NCBI RefSeq assembly: GCF_900156345.1
Contig: NZ_FTPP01000001.1
Coordinates: 806,001-870,000 of the forward strand
Length of the DNA stretch: 64,000 bases
From: Pontibacter indicus
GTDB taxonomy: Bacteria; Bacteroidota; Bacteroidia; Cytophagales; Hymenobacteraceae
Direction: 5' to 3'
Below, piece by piece: positions 37,123 through 46,435 of this stretch (positions are counted from its first letter, which is position 1; the number at the start of each line of letters is the position of its first letter). The notes beneath the pieces are model-generated. The model ran no database searches. It saw only the letters and a list, made by a program, of their open reading frames with translations, and was not told the origin of the DNA. The position numbers were made by a program, and so were the translations under genes.

Positions 37123-37854
37123 TTAGTAGATACGCTGCTCCACACCTGCCATTACACGGCCGCAGTGCTCGCAAACGATCACTTTCTTCTGAGCTGCAAT
37201 GTCAGCCTGGCGCTGAGGAGGCACGGTGTTGAAGCAACCACCGCAGGCATCACGCTTCACCAGTACCACAGCCAGGCCATTGCGCACGTTTTTGCGGATA
37301 CGGTTGTAGGCAGTCAACAGGCGCTCTTCGATCTGACCGGCGGCAGACTCACGGTCTTTCTCCAGGTTCTTTTCCTCTTCTTCGCTTTCCGCTACGATCT
37401 GGTCAAGCTCGTGCTTCTTGTTGTCAAGGTCTTTGCGGCGCTCTTCCAAACGGTTTTTCGTGCCTTCGATCTCGTTGATCTTCTGCTCGATCTGGTAGTG
37501 GGCTTCTTTGATTTTCTTCTCTGCGATCTGGATTTCCAGTTTCTGCAGTTCGATTTCTTTTGTGATGGCGTCGTACTCGCGGTTGTTGCGTACGTTCGTT
37601 TGCTGGTCTTCGTATTTGCGGATCAGGCCTTCAGCATCTTTGATGGATTGCTTGCGCTGGGCAATGCTGTCGTTCAGGGCGGCCACTTCATCGTCAAACT
37701 TACGAACCCTTACCTCATAGCCTTCAATTTCATCTTCGAGGTCCTGAACCTCTTCTGGTAAATCGCCTCTTACTCGTCTGATCTCGTCAAGCTGCGAATC
37801 GATACTCTGAAGCTTTAGCAGTGCTTCTAATTTGCTGGCTACCGTACTTTCCAT
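37123..37854 (-). CDS. coiled-coil protein with C4 zinc ribbon (DUF164 / zf-RING_7)
   Basis: This 243-aa protein has a long antiparallel coiled coil (about 1-190, with NNREYDAITKEIELQKLEIQ). A C-terminal zinc ribbon follows with CGGC and CEHC pairs. This family pairs with Nif3-like proteins in many bacteria, as here (8 bp from the upstream gene). It is proposed to act in nucleic-acid or secretion contexts, but its role is not settled. Confidence 0.93.
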   Translation of the reverse strand: MESTVASKLEALLKLQSIDSQLDEIRRVRGDLPEEVQDLEDEIEGYEVRVRKFDDEVAALNDSIAQRKQSIKDAEGLIRKYEDQQTNVRNNREYDAITKEIELQKLEIQIAEKKIKEAHYQIEQKINEIEGTKNRLEERRKDLDNKKHELDQIVAESEEEEKNLEKDRESAAGQIEERLLTAYNRIRKNVRNGLAVVLVKRDACGGCFNTVPPQRQADIAAQKKVIVCEHCGRVMAGVEQRIY

Positions 37855-37862
37855 GTAGTTAA

Positions 37863-38969
37863 TTAGGTGTATCTGATAGGGTTTGTGTTTACTTCCGATA
37901 AATAGACTGCAAAATTAGCAAAGTTTTTGGAAATTGTATCATAAAAAATCTCCTTTGTGAATACCTCACTTTCGTAGTGTCCGATGTCGGCAATGAGCAG
38001 CTTTCCCTCCGCATCGAAGAATTCATGGTACTTCACATCGGCCGTCACGTAAGCGTCAGCACCTTGTCTCAGGGCGTCCTTAATCAGGAAACTGCCGGAT
38101 CCTCCACAAACCGCCACGCGCTTTATTTTTTTGTCTCCAACAGGGGTATAACGAACCACCGACAGTTGCATGTGCTGCTTCAGGTATGTCAGGAATTCCT
38201 GCTCTGTAAGTGGCGTCTCCAACTCTCCGATCATCCCGATGCCAACTTCCTGGTTGCCGTTTTCGAGCAGGGTCATGTAATGGGCCACCTCTTCGTAAGG
38301 GTGCGACTCCAACAAGGCAGCCATGATGCGCGGCTGTTTGAAGGCCGGAAAGATCACCTCCACCCGGTTTTCCTGCACCTGCTCTGGTTTACCCTTTTCC
38401 CCGATCGTAGGGTCTGCGTTCTCCGAAGGCAGGAAGCGGCCGGTGCCCTGTACCTGGAAGCTGCAGTCGCTGTACTCGCCGATCTGCCCGGCGCCGGCTT
38501 TGTGAATGGCTCCCAGCACCTTGTCGGTGTTCTCGACTGGCACAAAGAAAGCCAGCTGCATCAGGGTATGCGGTTTGGAAGTGAGCAGCTTTGTCTTCTG
38601 CAGTTTCAGTTTCTCTGCGATCTTGGCATTCACACCGTTGTGCACACTGTCGAGGTTGGTGTGGCAGGCGTAGATGGCAATGTTATTTTGGATGGCCTTG
38701 ATGATGGTGCGCTCGACATAACTGCGCCCGGTCAGGCTTTTGAGGCCTTTGAAGATGACCGGGTGGTGGGCCACAACCAGGTTACATCCTTTCGTGATGG
38801 CTTCTTCAATCACATCTTCGGTACAGTCCAGGGTCAGCAGTACGCCTTTTACCTCATCGCTTGCCTGGCCGGTCTGCAAACCGGAGTTGTCGTAGCTTTC
38901 CTGATAGGGGATGGGGGCGTACTGCTCGAGTACTTTTATAATGTCACCAACGGTGGTTTTCTCTTTCAT
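37863..38969 (-). CDS. Nif3-like dinuclear metal centre protein (YbgI/YqfO family)
   Basis: This 368-aa protein has metal-ligand motifs VVAHHPVIFK near the N-terminus and IGHYESEVFTKE near the C-terminus. A central inserted PII/ACT-like domain (about 130-235, YSDCSFQVQGTGRFLPSENA) is present, as in YqfO. The family may act as a GTP cyclohydrolase-like or regulatory metal protein, but the function is unresolved. It is first in a run that continues to the zinc-ribbon, TPR and pabB genes. Confidence 0.94.
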   Translation of the reverse strand: MKEKTTVGDIIKVLEQYAPIPYQESYDNSGLQTGQASDEVKGVLLTLDCTEDVIEEAITKGCNLVVAHHPVIFKGLKSLTGRSYVERTIIKAIQNNIAIYACHTNLDSVHNGVNAKIAEKLKLQKTKLLTSKPHTLMQLAFFVPVENTDKVLGAIHKAGAGQIGEYSDCSFQVQGTGRFLPSENADPTIGEKGKPEQVQENRVEVIFPAFKQPRIMAALLESHPYEEVAHYMTLLENGNQEVGIGMIGELETPLTEQEFLTYLKQHMQLSVVRYTPVGDKKIKRVAVCGGSGSFLIKDALRQGADAYVTADVKYHEFFDAEGKLLIADIGHYESEVFTKEIFYDTISKNFANFAVYLSEVNTNPIRYT

Positions 38970-39024
38970 AGTCCTTCTGCTTTTGAAACCACCAAATTAC
39001 GAAGATCGGTACAGGCTTAAAAAT

Positions 39025-39483
39025 TTATAGCACCTGGAGTTGCAGGTAACCCGTGTCTGGCTGGCGCTTGAGCTCTTTGCCGTTGAAGTAAAAGGCGGAA
39101 TAGGTATAGTCGGTATAGCACTTGCCCCTGTTCACGGTATAGGCTATGTCGAGTGTGTCGGTGTTCTGGCTGTTGAGGCGTAGCAGCATGCGCACCCGCG
39201 ACTTGGTATACATCACCGGATAAGTTTCGAAGATCAGGTTGTTCACCTTTTCATCAGTGCCTGTGAAGAGGTAGTTGAATGGCTCGCCATCGAGTGTCAA
39301 CTGGATGGAGTCGGGATGCAGGCCTGCGCCGGGATTTTGGAAAGGGCTACTGCCAGAGGCATCCACCAGGTAAAAGGCGACAGGGGCCGGCGGGTCGGAG
39401 CGGAGCGTGGCGCAGGGCGAGCAGGCCGCCGCACCAAGCAGCAGCAAGAGTGAAAAATAGGTAAGGGTTCGGTTTGCTTTCAT
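39025..39483 (-). CDS. hypothetical lipoprotein
   Basis: This 152-aa protein has a lipoprotein signal (LLLLLGAAAC, lipidated Cys21). A beta-rich domain follows, with PDSIQLTLDGEPFNYLF and KCYTDYTYSAFYFNGKELKR. No family is recognised. It is divergent from lpxK, sharing a 121-bp gap dense in GGTATA words. Confidence 0.72.
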   Translation of the reverse strand: MKANRTLTYFSLLLLLGAAACSPCATLRSDPPAPVAFYLVDASGSSPFQNPGAGLHPDSIQLTLDGEPFNYLFTGTDEKVNNLIFETYPVMYTKSRVRMLLRLNSQNTDTLDIAYTVNRGKCYTDYTYSAFYFNGKELKRQPDTGYLQLQVL

Positions 39484-39575
39484 GTGCAGTGGTTGGGGTC
39501 GGATATAGTATGTACTAAATATAGTGTATTTCAGGTATACGAATCAAGTGCAGGTATAGGCTTTGCGCATATTTC

Positions 39576-39594
39576 TATACCTTTGCAAGGTATA
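39576..39594 (+). promoter_or_regulatory. -7 element (TACCTTTG) inside a TATACC/GGTATA dyad, lpxK
   Basis: TACCTTTG (39578-39585) fits the TAnnTTTG consensus, 19 bp before the lpxK start. It is flanked by TATACC and GGTATA exactly as at 7473-7490, with one extra spacer base. Confidence 0.45.
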
Positions 39595-39604
39595 GCCGCC
39601 TTGT

Positions 39605-40678
39605 ATGACTGTTTTGCGCTACCTCTTATGGCCCTTTTCGCTTCTCTACGGTGGCATCATGCTGCTGCGGAATCTGCTGTATGACAAAGGCTGGCTACGA
39701 TCCGAGCAATTTAACCTTCCTGTTATCTCAGTGGGTAACCTGACGGTAGGAGGCACCGGCAAAACACCCCACGTTGAGTACCTGCTGCGGCTGATGGCCG
39801 ACAAGAGAACGGCTGTGCTGAGCAGAGGGTACCGGCGGAAAAGCAAAGGTTTTGTGCTGGCCGATGAACGCGCGACGGCAGAAACACTGGGTGACGAACC
39901 CTTTCAGTATCACCGCGATTTTCCGGAGGCGCTGGTGGCCGTGTGCGAGAGCCGGCCGGCAGGTATAGCGCAGCTGCTTCATATAGCGCCAGCAACGGAG
40001 GTAGTGCTATTGGACGATGCCATGCAGCACCGGCCTGTTCGCCCTTCGCTGAACCTGATGCTGACCGACTTCGGACGTCCGTTTTACAAAGACCATGTGT
40101 TGCCTACCGGCCTGCTGCGCGAGCCCCGACAGGGAGCGCAACGTGCCGATGTCGTGATCGTGACCAAATGCCCGGCTGATCTGTCTGCTGCTCAAATGGC
40201 CGACATTACAAAACGCATTCAAAGGTATAGCCGACCCGACACACCGGTTTTCTTCAGTGCTTTCCGTTATGGCATGCCGGTAGGTATAGGTCGTGCTGCA
40301 CAGCCTTCAAAACGGGTGCTGCTGCTGACAGGTATAGCCAACGCCCGTCCGCTGCTGCACCATCTTGTCGAGAGTGGCTATGAAGTGGTGCAGCACCTCG
40401 ACTATCCGGATCACCATAGCTATACCTTGGCAGACCTGGAAAAACTAAAAGCTTTGCTGGAGCAGGAGCAGGGTAACGATTTGCATATCATCACGACACG
40501 GAAAGACGCTGTAAAATTAACAGATCAGGCTTTGGCAGTTTATACCAGTCAGCTACCCGTATTCTATGTCCCGATCGAGGTGTATTTTCTGCGGCAGGCA
40601 GATGCCTTTGATGCAATGATCCGGCAGCACATTAGCTCCTTTCGTGGAGTTGAATCCCAGATGGGAGATAAAATTTAA
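39605..40678 (+). CDS. lpxK: tetraacyldisaccharide 4'-kinase LpxK
   Basis: This 357-aa membrane-associated kinase phosphorylates the lipid A precursor to give lipid IVA. It has an N-terminal membrane segment (LLWPFSLLYGGIMLLRN) and P-loop GGTGKT (49-54, in GNLTVGGTGKTPHVE). Family signatures are RGYRRKSKGF, LLDDAMQHRPV and DYPDHHSYT. The length is typical. The coding region is unusually rich in GGT-ATA codon pairs. Confidence 0.96.
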   Translation: MTVLRYLLWPFSLLYGGIMLLRNLLYDKGWLRSEQFNLPVISVGNLTVGGTGKTPHVEYLLRLMADKRTAVLSRGYRRKSKGFVLADERATAETLGDEPFQYHRDFPEALVAVCESRPAGIAQLLHIAPATEVVLLDDAMQHRPVRPSLNLMLTDFGRPFYKDHVLPTGLLREPRQGAQRADVVIVTKCPADLSAAQMADITKRIQRYSRPDTPVFFSAFRYGMPVGIGRAAQPSKRVLLLTGIANARPLLHHLVESGYEVVQHLDYPDHHSYTLADLEKLKALLEQEQGNDLHIITTRKDAVKLTDQALAVYTSQLPVFYVPIEVYFLRQADAFDAMIRQHISSFRGVESQMGDKI

Positions 40679-40744
40679 GCGAAAGCACCTGTTACTTCCG
40701 GTCGGTACGTATACGGGTTGCATGAAAATCACTAATTTTGGCTT

Positions 40745-42628
40745 GTGAAAAGTAAGCTCTTAGCAGTAATATGGCTCCTGGTGGGTCTGGCTGGCGCCGC
40801 GCAGGCGCAGTCCCAGATCATTGATGACACGACGAAAGCGCTCTACAGCCCCAAAACAACCCTGCAGTTGTACGAAAACGACGTGCTGGAAGGGCGTTAT
40901 ATCCTCCAGCGCATCGATACCAGCATCAACAACATGCAGAACGAGCGTTTCTGGTACCAGGACACGGCCCATTACCAGCATCTGGGCAACGTGGGCACGG
41001 CTGCAAAGCCCATCCTTTTCAGAGTGCCGGACAAGATCGGTGCCCGGTTGGGCAAAAACGTATTCGACCGTTACGCCTACCATCCACACCGCATCAATTA
41101 CTTCGACACCCGCTCTCCCTACTCTCATATTTATTACATTCAGGGACAGCGCGGCGAGCAGATTTTTGAGGCAACTCACGCCCGCAACATCACCCCACGC
41201 TGGAATGCAGGCGTGGCTTACCAGATTATTTCCGGCAACCGGCAGATTGGGCCTGGGTTGACGAACCGTGACGGCGTTCTGAGCAGCCAGGCCGTAAAGG
41301 CCTTTACCCATTACCGATCTGAGAACGAGAAGTACCACCTTTTCGCCAATTTCACGCACCTCAACCACGAGCAGATCGAATTTGGAGGTATAACTGCCGA
41401 CTTAGCTAACCTTTTTCTGTTTCAGCAAGCCCTTACCAACCTGAGTCAGGCATCCACCCGGGAGCTGCGCAACAACTACCACCTGCTACATATGTTCAAA
41501 CTGGCAGGCGAGAACCTGAAACTCTTCCACAGCTTTGACTGGGGCACTCAAAACGATATTTTTCAGGATGACGCCATCCCTAGGCTACAGGATGAAGCGC
41601 GTACACCAATTTTTTATCCAAGTATTATCAATGATGCTCTGGATAGAACAGATGACCGGACTGCCTACCGTGAGATGGAGAATGTGGCAGGTGTGACTGG
41701 AAATAACAAAATCTCTTTTTACAAAGCCTACGCAAAACTCCGTAATTCAAAGCTTGATTATAGATCACTGGCTACTGCAAAACAGGATAGTACTGAGTTT
41801 TATAATGAAGCTACAGAAAAGCTGAACCAACTGTTTGTGGGTGGCGAATTACGCCTGATGTACCGACAGGCATTGCTGTCCTTTGAAGGGGAGTTTCAGA
41901 TGACGAACGATTACAAGGTGGGAGCTACTGCGAAGTTGGGTCCACTGCAAGGCCGCTTGATGCGTGTGTTGCGCTCTCCATCGCTGGTTGAACAGCGTAT
42001 GATTAGTAATCACTTTGAGTGGACTACAAACTTCAATAATTCCGTAACAGACCGGCTAGAGGCGACTATTGCGGGCAAGTTGGGGGAGCGACAGTATGTG
42101 CGCTTAACCGGACACTACAACCACATCAAACGTCACATTTACTTCGATACGCTTGCCGTGCCTAAGCAGTCTCAAGACAATCAGCAGATCTTTGGTGTAG
42201 AGTTGCAGCACCACATTCGCTTCGGCAAGTTACATTTCGAGAACTTTGTCGCCTATACCAATACCAACGAGGATCCCGTTATTCGCATTCCGGAGTGGCT
42301 CTTCGATTCCAAGCTATACTTTGAGGGACCGATCTTCAGGAGAGCACTGGTAGGCCAGTTTGGTGTGCAGGTCTATACGCCTACTTCCTACTTTGCCGAT
42401 GCCTACATGCCTGTAACACAGCAATTCCATTTACAGGACAAATTCACCATTGAGCCCTATCCGATAGCGGATGTGTTTATTACGGCCGATATCAAGAGCC
42501 TGAACGTGTTCCTGAAAATGTCGAACATTGCGTCTGACCTAACTGCGCCGGGTTATTTTACCACGCCTTACTACCCGGGTATGCGCACGAGCTTTGTGTT
42601 CGGCATCAAGTGGATGTTCTTCGATTAA
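40745..42628 (+). CDS. putative porin (Porin_10-like)
   Basis: This 627-aa protein starts at GTG and has a signal peptide (about 1-22, GAAQAQS). A large beta-strand-rich region with aromatic periodicity follows (YAYHPHRINYFDTRSPYSHI, GYFTTPYYPGMRTSFVFGI) and ends in an aromatic FD. The pattern matches the 'putative porin' (Porin_10) family of Bacteroidota outer-membrane barrels. The transported solute is unknown. It lies downstream of lpxK with a 66-bp gap and is itself followed closely by miaE. Confidence 0.85.
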   Translation: MKSKLLAVIWLLVGLAGAAQAQSQIIDDTTKALYSPKTTLQLYENDVLEGRYILQRIDTSINNMQNERFWYQDTAHYQHLGNVGTAAKPILFRVPDKIGARLGKNVFDRYAYHPHRINYFDTRSPYSHIYYIQGQRGEQIFEATHARNITPRWNAGVAYQIISGNRQIGPGLTNRDGVLSSQAVKAFTHYRSENEKYHLFANFTHLNHEQIEFGGITADLANLFLFQQALTNLSQASTRELRNNYHLLHMFKLAGENLKLFHSFDWGTQNDIFQDDAIPRLQDEARTPIFYPSIINDALDRTDDRTAYREMENVAGVTGNNKISFYKAYAKLRNSKLDYRSLATAKQDSTEFYNEATEKLNQLFVGGELRLMYRQALLSFEGEFQMTNDYKVGATAKLGPLQGRLMRVLRSPSLVEQRMISNHFEWTTNFNNSVTDRLEATIAGKLGERQYVRLTGHYNHIKRHIYFDTLAVPKQSQDNQQIFGVELQHHIRFGKLHFENFVAYTNTNEDPVIRIPEWLFDSKLYFEGPIFRRALVGQFGVQVYTPTSYFADAYMPVTQQFHLQDKFTIEPYPIADVFITADIKSLNVFLKMSNIASDLTAPGYFTTPYYPGMRTSFVFGIKWMFFD

Positions 42629-42644
42629 TTGAATTTTATTACCT

Positions 42645-43250
42645 ATGTCTTCCCAATTCACTAAAACCATTCTGCGTCTCCAACTCCCGACTGACCCGCG
42701 TTGGGTAAATATTGCCGAGAAAAACATTGAAGAAATTCTGGTAGATCATGCTTATTGTGAGCAGAAGGCGGCCACATCCGGCATTTCGCTGATTGTGAAA
42801 TACCCTGATAAGACGCGCCTGGTAGAAGAGATGACGGACTTGGTAGCCGAAGAGTGGAGCCACTTTGAGCGCGTGCTGGCCGAACTTAAAAAGCGCGGCT
42901 GGGGCCTGGGCCGCAACCGTCCCGACGAGTACGTGGTGGAACTGACCAAGCACATTCGTAAGGGGGGGCAGCGGGAAAGACAACTGATGGACCACCTGCT
43001 GGTCAACGCCCTCATCGAGGCCCGCAGCTGCGAGCGCTTCAAACTACTCTGGAAAAATATTCAGGACGAGGACCTGCAGAAGTTCTACTACGAACTCATG
43101 GTATCAGAAGCCGGCCACTACGTCAGCTTTGTGAAGCTTGCCAAAGAATACATGCCTGCCGAGGTGGTAGATGCTCGCCTAAATGAACTGCTCGAAATAG
43201 AAGCAGACATTATCCGAGATCTGGAACCCCGTCCGGATAGGATGCATTAA
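42645..43250 (+). CDS. miaE: tRNA-(ms2io6A)-hydroxylase MiaE
   Basis: This 201-aa ferritin-like diiron monooxygenase hydroxylates ms2i6A37 of tRNA to ms2io6A37. The six carboxylate/His ligands fit Glu39 (YCEQKA), Glu70 and His73 (EEWSHFE), Glu125 (LIEARS), and Glu155 and His158 (SEAGHY). Its substrate is produced by MiaB, also in this window but far away. It starts 16 bp after the porin stop. Confidence 0.94.
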   Translation: MSSQFTKTILRLQLPTDPRWVNIAEKNIEEILVDHAYCEQKAATSGISLIVKYPDKTRLVEEMTDLVAEEWSHFERVLAELKKRGWGLGRNRPDEYVVELTKHIRKGGQRERQLMDHLLVNALIEARSCERFKLLWKNIQDEDLQKFYYELMVSEAGHYVSFVKLAKEYMPAEVVDARLNELLEIEADIIRDLEPRPDRMH

Positions 43251-43254
43251 GTTA

Positions 43255-43401
43255 AATTGTTAAATTGTTGATGGTTAAATTGTTGTTTTTTCGACAACAT
43301 AATTGATAGACAAATTCCCCAAAGTCACTTTGCTAATGATCTAGAGCCGGTCGTGAGTTAGGGGGATGTATAACAATTTAACCATCAACAATTTAACAAT
43401 T
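43255..43401. repeat. perfect 30-bp inverted repeat between miaE and the next gene
   Basis: Arms 43255-43284 and 43372-43401 are exact reverse complements, built of ATTGTTAAATTGTTGATGG-like low-complexity sequence and separated by 87 bp. There is no transposase or coding content. It is the clearest member of the intergenic inverted-repeat class. Confidence 0.85.
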
Positions 43402-43407
43402 CATCCC

Positions 43408-44676
43408 TCACGTCTTCTGTTTTTTCTTTTTGGCCGCCGGGAACAGGATGTTGTTGAGTATAAGTCGGTAGCCGGGTGAGTTGGGGTGGAGGGCCAAATC
43501 AGTTGGGTCTTCGCCTACCAAGTGCTGGTAATCCTCCGGATCATGACCACCATAGAAGGTCCAGGTGCCGCGCGCGAAGGTGCCGTGCATGTACCGGATC
43601 TCGCCTATCTCTTTGTTCTCACCCATCACCACTACTTCCGGCTTCACCAGATTTTTGCGGAAAGCAGTAGTCTGGCCCATAAATCCTTTAATGGTCTTGG
43701 CATGGTTCTGTGTCAGCATGGTCGGGATGGGATCCCACTTGGCTGAAAAGGTGAAGAGCTGGAAAAAATCGTTTTGCTCCGTCAGGCCGCGCTCCTGTGG
43801 CTGCATGTCGATGTTGGAGTACTCGTACTCCAACGGGTTGCGCACCAGCGAGAAATCCCGGAAGGCAAATGTCTTGCCGAAGTCTAGCTTGCTTTGTGCG
43901 TTCGGGTCGGCTCCGTCGCCGTCGTACATCGCTTCAATAAAGTCTATCCCCTCAGCTGCCAGCGCAATGTCGTAGGTATCGGTGGCCGAGCACATGGCAA
44001 ACAGGAAACCGCCTCCGGCACAGAAGTCTCGGATGGTGCGGGCGACTGCGCCTTTCAAATCCGACACCTTGTTGAAGCCGAGCGCTTTGGCCGAAGCCTC
44101 TGATTCACGTTGCTGTTCCTGGTACCAGGGATAGTGGCGGTAGCTCGAGTAAAACTTTCCATATTGCCCTGTAAAATCTTCGTGATGAAGGTGTAACCAA
44201 TCGTATTTGGGTAAGTCGCCACGTATGATCTCTTCGTCGTATACCTTGTCATACGGAATCTCGGCATAGGTCAGCACCAGCGTCACGGCATCGTCCCAGG
44301 GCATTTTCGACTTGGGAGTGTAGACAGCAATCTTGGGTACCTTCTCCAGTTTCATCACGTCCATGTTCGCCTCCGGGTCACTGATTTGTGTGAGGATGGT
44401 GTTATACTGCGCATCCGAAATTACCTGGTAGCTGATGCCCCGCACAATCAACTCATTTTCGAGCTGCGGCGCATGTTGAAACGCAAAGCTGCCACCTCTG
44501 AAATTGAGCAGCCAATCGACTGACACGCTTTTGGAAAGCACCCAGTAAGCTGCCCCATATGACTTCAGGTGGTCTTTTTGTGTCTCGTCCATCGGTATAA
44601 GCACCGTGGAACTGAAGGCACGGAAAGGGAACACCAGGTATGCGGCGAGCAGTAGAAAAAAGCGGAATGACGTCAT
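43408..44676 (-). CDS. conserved secreted protein of unknown function (often labelled 'asparagine synthetase B')
   Basis: This 422-aa protein starts at the ATG at 44676 (an upstream TTG is less likely). The signal peptide is about residues 1-22. The mature part has VLIPMDETQKDHLKSYGAAY, YDWLHLHHEDFTGQYGKFY, FCAGGGFLFAMCSATDTYDI and MHGTFARGTWTFYGGHDPED. I recall Bacteroidota homologues labelled 'asparagine synthetase B'. I see neither a glutaminase nor an AANH synthetase domain, so that label looks wrong. The CAGGGF-CSATD region resembles the nucleophile elbow of class I glutamine amidotransferase folds. The function is unknown. Confidence 0.8.
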   Translation of the reverse strand: MTSFRFFLLLAAYLVFPFRAFSSTVLIPMDETQKDHLKSYGAAYWVLSKSVSVDWLLNFRGGSFAFQHAPQLENELIVRGISYQVISDAQYNTILTQISDPEANMDVMKLEKVPKIAVYTPKSKMPWDDAVTLVLTYAEIPYDKVYDEEIIRGDLPKYDWLHLHHEDFTGQYGKFYSSYRHYPWYQEQQRESEASAKALGFNKVSDLKGAVARTIRDFCAGGGFLFAMCSATDTYDIALAAEGIDFIEAMYDGDGADPNAQSKLDFGKTFAFRDFSLVRNPLEYEYSNIDMQPQERGLTEQNDFFQLFTFSAKWDPIPTMLTQNHAKTIKGFMGQTTAFRKNLVKPEVVVMGENKEIGEIRYMHGTFARGTWTFYGGHDPEDYQHLVGEDPTDLALHPNSPGYRLILNNILFPAAKKKKQKT

Positions 44677-44804
44677 GAGCGTAACATATGGTAACAAATG
44701 TATTGAAATTGGTTCTTTTTTCAGATATTGGAGGTGAATTAGAAATCAGAGGTTCTTCCTTATACTTAACGCAGGGGGGAACGTTTCGCATATAGACCTA
44801 AGCT

Positions 44805-46037
44805 ATGGACCTGTTCGAAAATATACGGGAAAGTATTCGAGCCATCAAAAGCAATCTGCTCCGCACCGTCCTCACCGGCCTGATCATTTCGATCGGCATC
44901 ATGTCGCTGGTAGGTATACTCACGGCGGTAGACGGCATGAAACACTCCCTCAACCAGACCTTTTCGAGCCTTGGTGCCAACTCCTTTGACATTCGGAAGA
45001 AGTATAACAACGGGCAGTCCAGATCAGAAAAGGTATACCCGAACATCACTTATAACGAGGCGATCAAGTTCAAAGAGTTGATGGGGCAAAAGGCACAGGT
45101 CGGTATCTCGGCCAACGTGTCGGGCGCCACGGTGGTGAAGAGCGCGACGGACAAGACGAACCCGAATATCAACATCATAGCAGGCGATGAGTTTTACCTG
45201 CCGGGTCAGAACCTGAACCTGGAGCGCGGCCGCTCTTTTTCGAGCCACGAGCTGGAGCTTGGGACCAATGTCGCCATTATCGGCAAGGAGATCTCCGGCA
45301 AGCTTTTCCCTAAAACAGACCCGATCAACCAGTACATCACCTTCCTGGGCCGTCGCTTCAAGATAGTGGGTGAGCTGGAGAAGCGCGGCAGCAGCATGGG
45401 AGGTAGCGGCGGCGACCGCATGATCCTGATTCCGCTCGAGACAGGTCGTCAGATTCCACTGGCAAGTGGCGGTACCTTGACTTACAACATCAAAACCTCA
45501 ATATCCAGGCCGGAAGAATTAACTTATGTGATGGGTGAGGCAACAGGTGTGATGCGCAATGTGCGCCAGGACAAGCTAGGGCAGCAGGAGTCCTTTGAGA
45601 TCAGAAGAAGTGACTCCCTGATTCAGAGTCTGAACGAAATTTCCGGGTATCTGAAAGTAGGCGGCTTTGTTATTGGTTTTATCACCTTACTCGGTGCCTC
45701 TGTCGGGTTGATGAACATCATGATGGTGTCGGTGAACGAACGCACGCGCGAGATTGGCGTGCGCAAGGCGCTGGGAGCGACTGCCCAGCAGATCCAACAG
45801 CAGTTTCTGATTGAAGCGATCGTAATCTGTATTCTGGGAGGTATAGTCGGCATTTTCCTGGGTATCCTGATGGGCAACGGCATTGCCTCGCTTATTGGGG
45901 AGGGTGGTTTCATTGTGCCTTGGATCTGGGTGTTTGTTGGCTTGACGATATGCGTTGTAGTGGGAGTGCTTTCGGGCTTTTACCCGGCACGTCGCGCCTC
46001 CAAGCTCGACCCAATCGAATCGCTCCGTTACGAATAG
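44805..46037 (+). CDS. MacB-like ABC transporter permease (FtsX family)
   Basis: This 410-aa protein has an N-terminal transmembrane helix (LTGLIISIGIMSLVGIL), a MacB-type periplasmic domain (about 45-270), and a C-terminal FtsX block with three helices (ASVGLMNIMMVSVNERTREI, RKALGATAQQIQQQFLIEA, GFYPARRASKLDPIESLRYE). It should pair with an ATPase encoded elsewhere, for export of a lipoprotein, antibiotic or signal. The next gene starts 3 bp after the stop. Confidence 0.93.
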   Translation: MDLFENIRESIRAIKSNLLRTVLTGLIISIGIMSLVGILTAVDGMKHSLNQTFSSLGANSFDIRKKYNNGQSRSEKVYPNITYNEAIKFKELMGQKAQVGISANVSGATVVKSATDKTNPNINIIAGDEFYLPGQNLNLERGRSFSSHELELGTNVAIIGKEISGKLFPKTDPINQYITFLGRRFKIVGELEKRGSSMGGSGGDRMILIPLETGRQIPLASGGTLTYNIKTSISRPEELTYVMGEATGVMRNVRQDKLGQQESFEIRRSDSLIQSLNEISGYLKVGGFVIGFITLLGASVGLMNIMMVSVNERTREIGVRKALGATAQQIQQQFLIEAIVICILGGIVGIFLGILMGNGIASLIGEGGFIVPWIWVFVGLTICVVVGVLSGFYPARRASKLDPIESLRYE

Positions 46038-46040
46038 TCT

Positions 46041-46424
46041 ATGGGAAACCCGAAAGAAGTAACAGCCACCTTCCTGGAATCGCAGCGTCTGGTGCCCATC
46101 ATGAACCAGACGAAGTGGCGTGAACTGATCGGGGCCATGTGTGCGCTGCCTCAGCTAAACCCGCAGGTGCGCATCAAGTACCTGCAGGAAGACAACCCCT
46201 CCGGATTTGCACCCATCTGGTGGGAACAGCTGGAGCAAACGGGTTTGAAAAATATTGAGTGGCTGCAAATCAAGGCAATACAGGATATCAGTGTAGGCTT
46301 GCTGTCACCTTCTCTTCAAACGGACTATACCGATCTGATTCAGGAAGTGCTGGACAGGTATAGCATACCGTATACGGTAGAGGGAGATCTGTTCAGAATA
46401 ACTGGCTACCAGCGATTGCAATAA
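46041..46424 (+). CDS. small conserved protein (DUF6678-like)
   Basis: This 127-aa protein has no signal peptide. NQTKWRELIGAMCALPQLNP and LKNIEWLQIKAI are reminiscent of the DUF6678 family pattern, as I recall it. The function is unknown. It is coupled to the ABC permease (3-bp gap) and ends before a bidirectional terminator. Confidence 0.65.
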   Translation: MGNPKEVTATFLESQRLVPIMNQTKWRELIGAMCALPQLNPQVRIKYLQEDNPSGFAPIWWEQLEQTGLKNIEWLQIKAIQDISVGLLSPSLQTDYTDLIQEVLDRYSIPYTVEGDLFRITGYQRLQ

Positions 46425-46435
46425 TTGACAGGAAT

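Noticed and set aside
37977..39020. 347-codon plus-strand open frame
   Set aside because: It is antisense to the Nif3-like gene, has shadow-type composition, and no family is recognisable.
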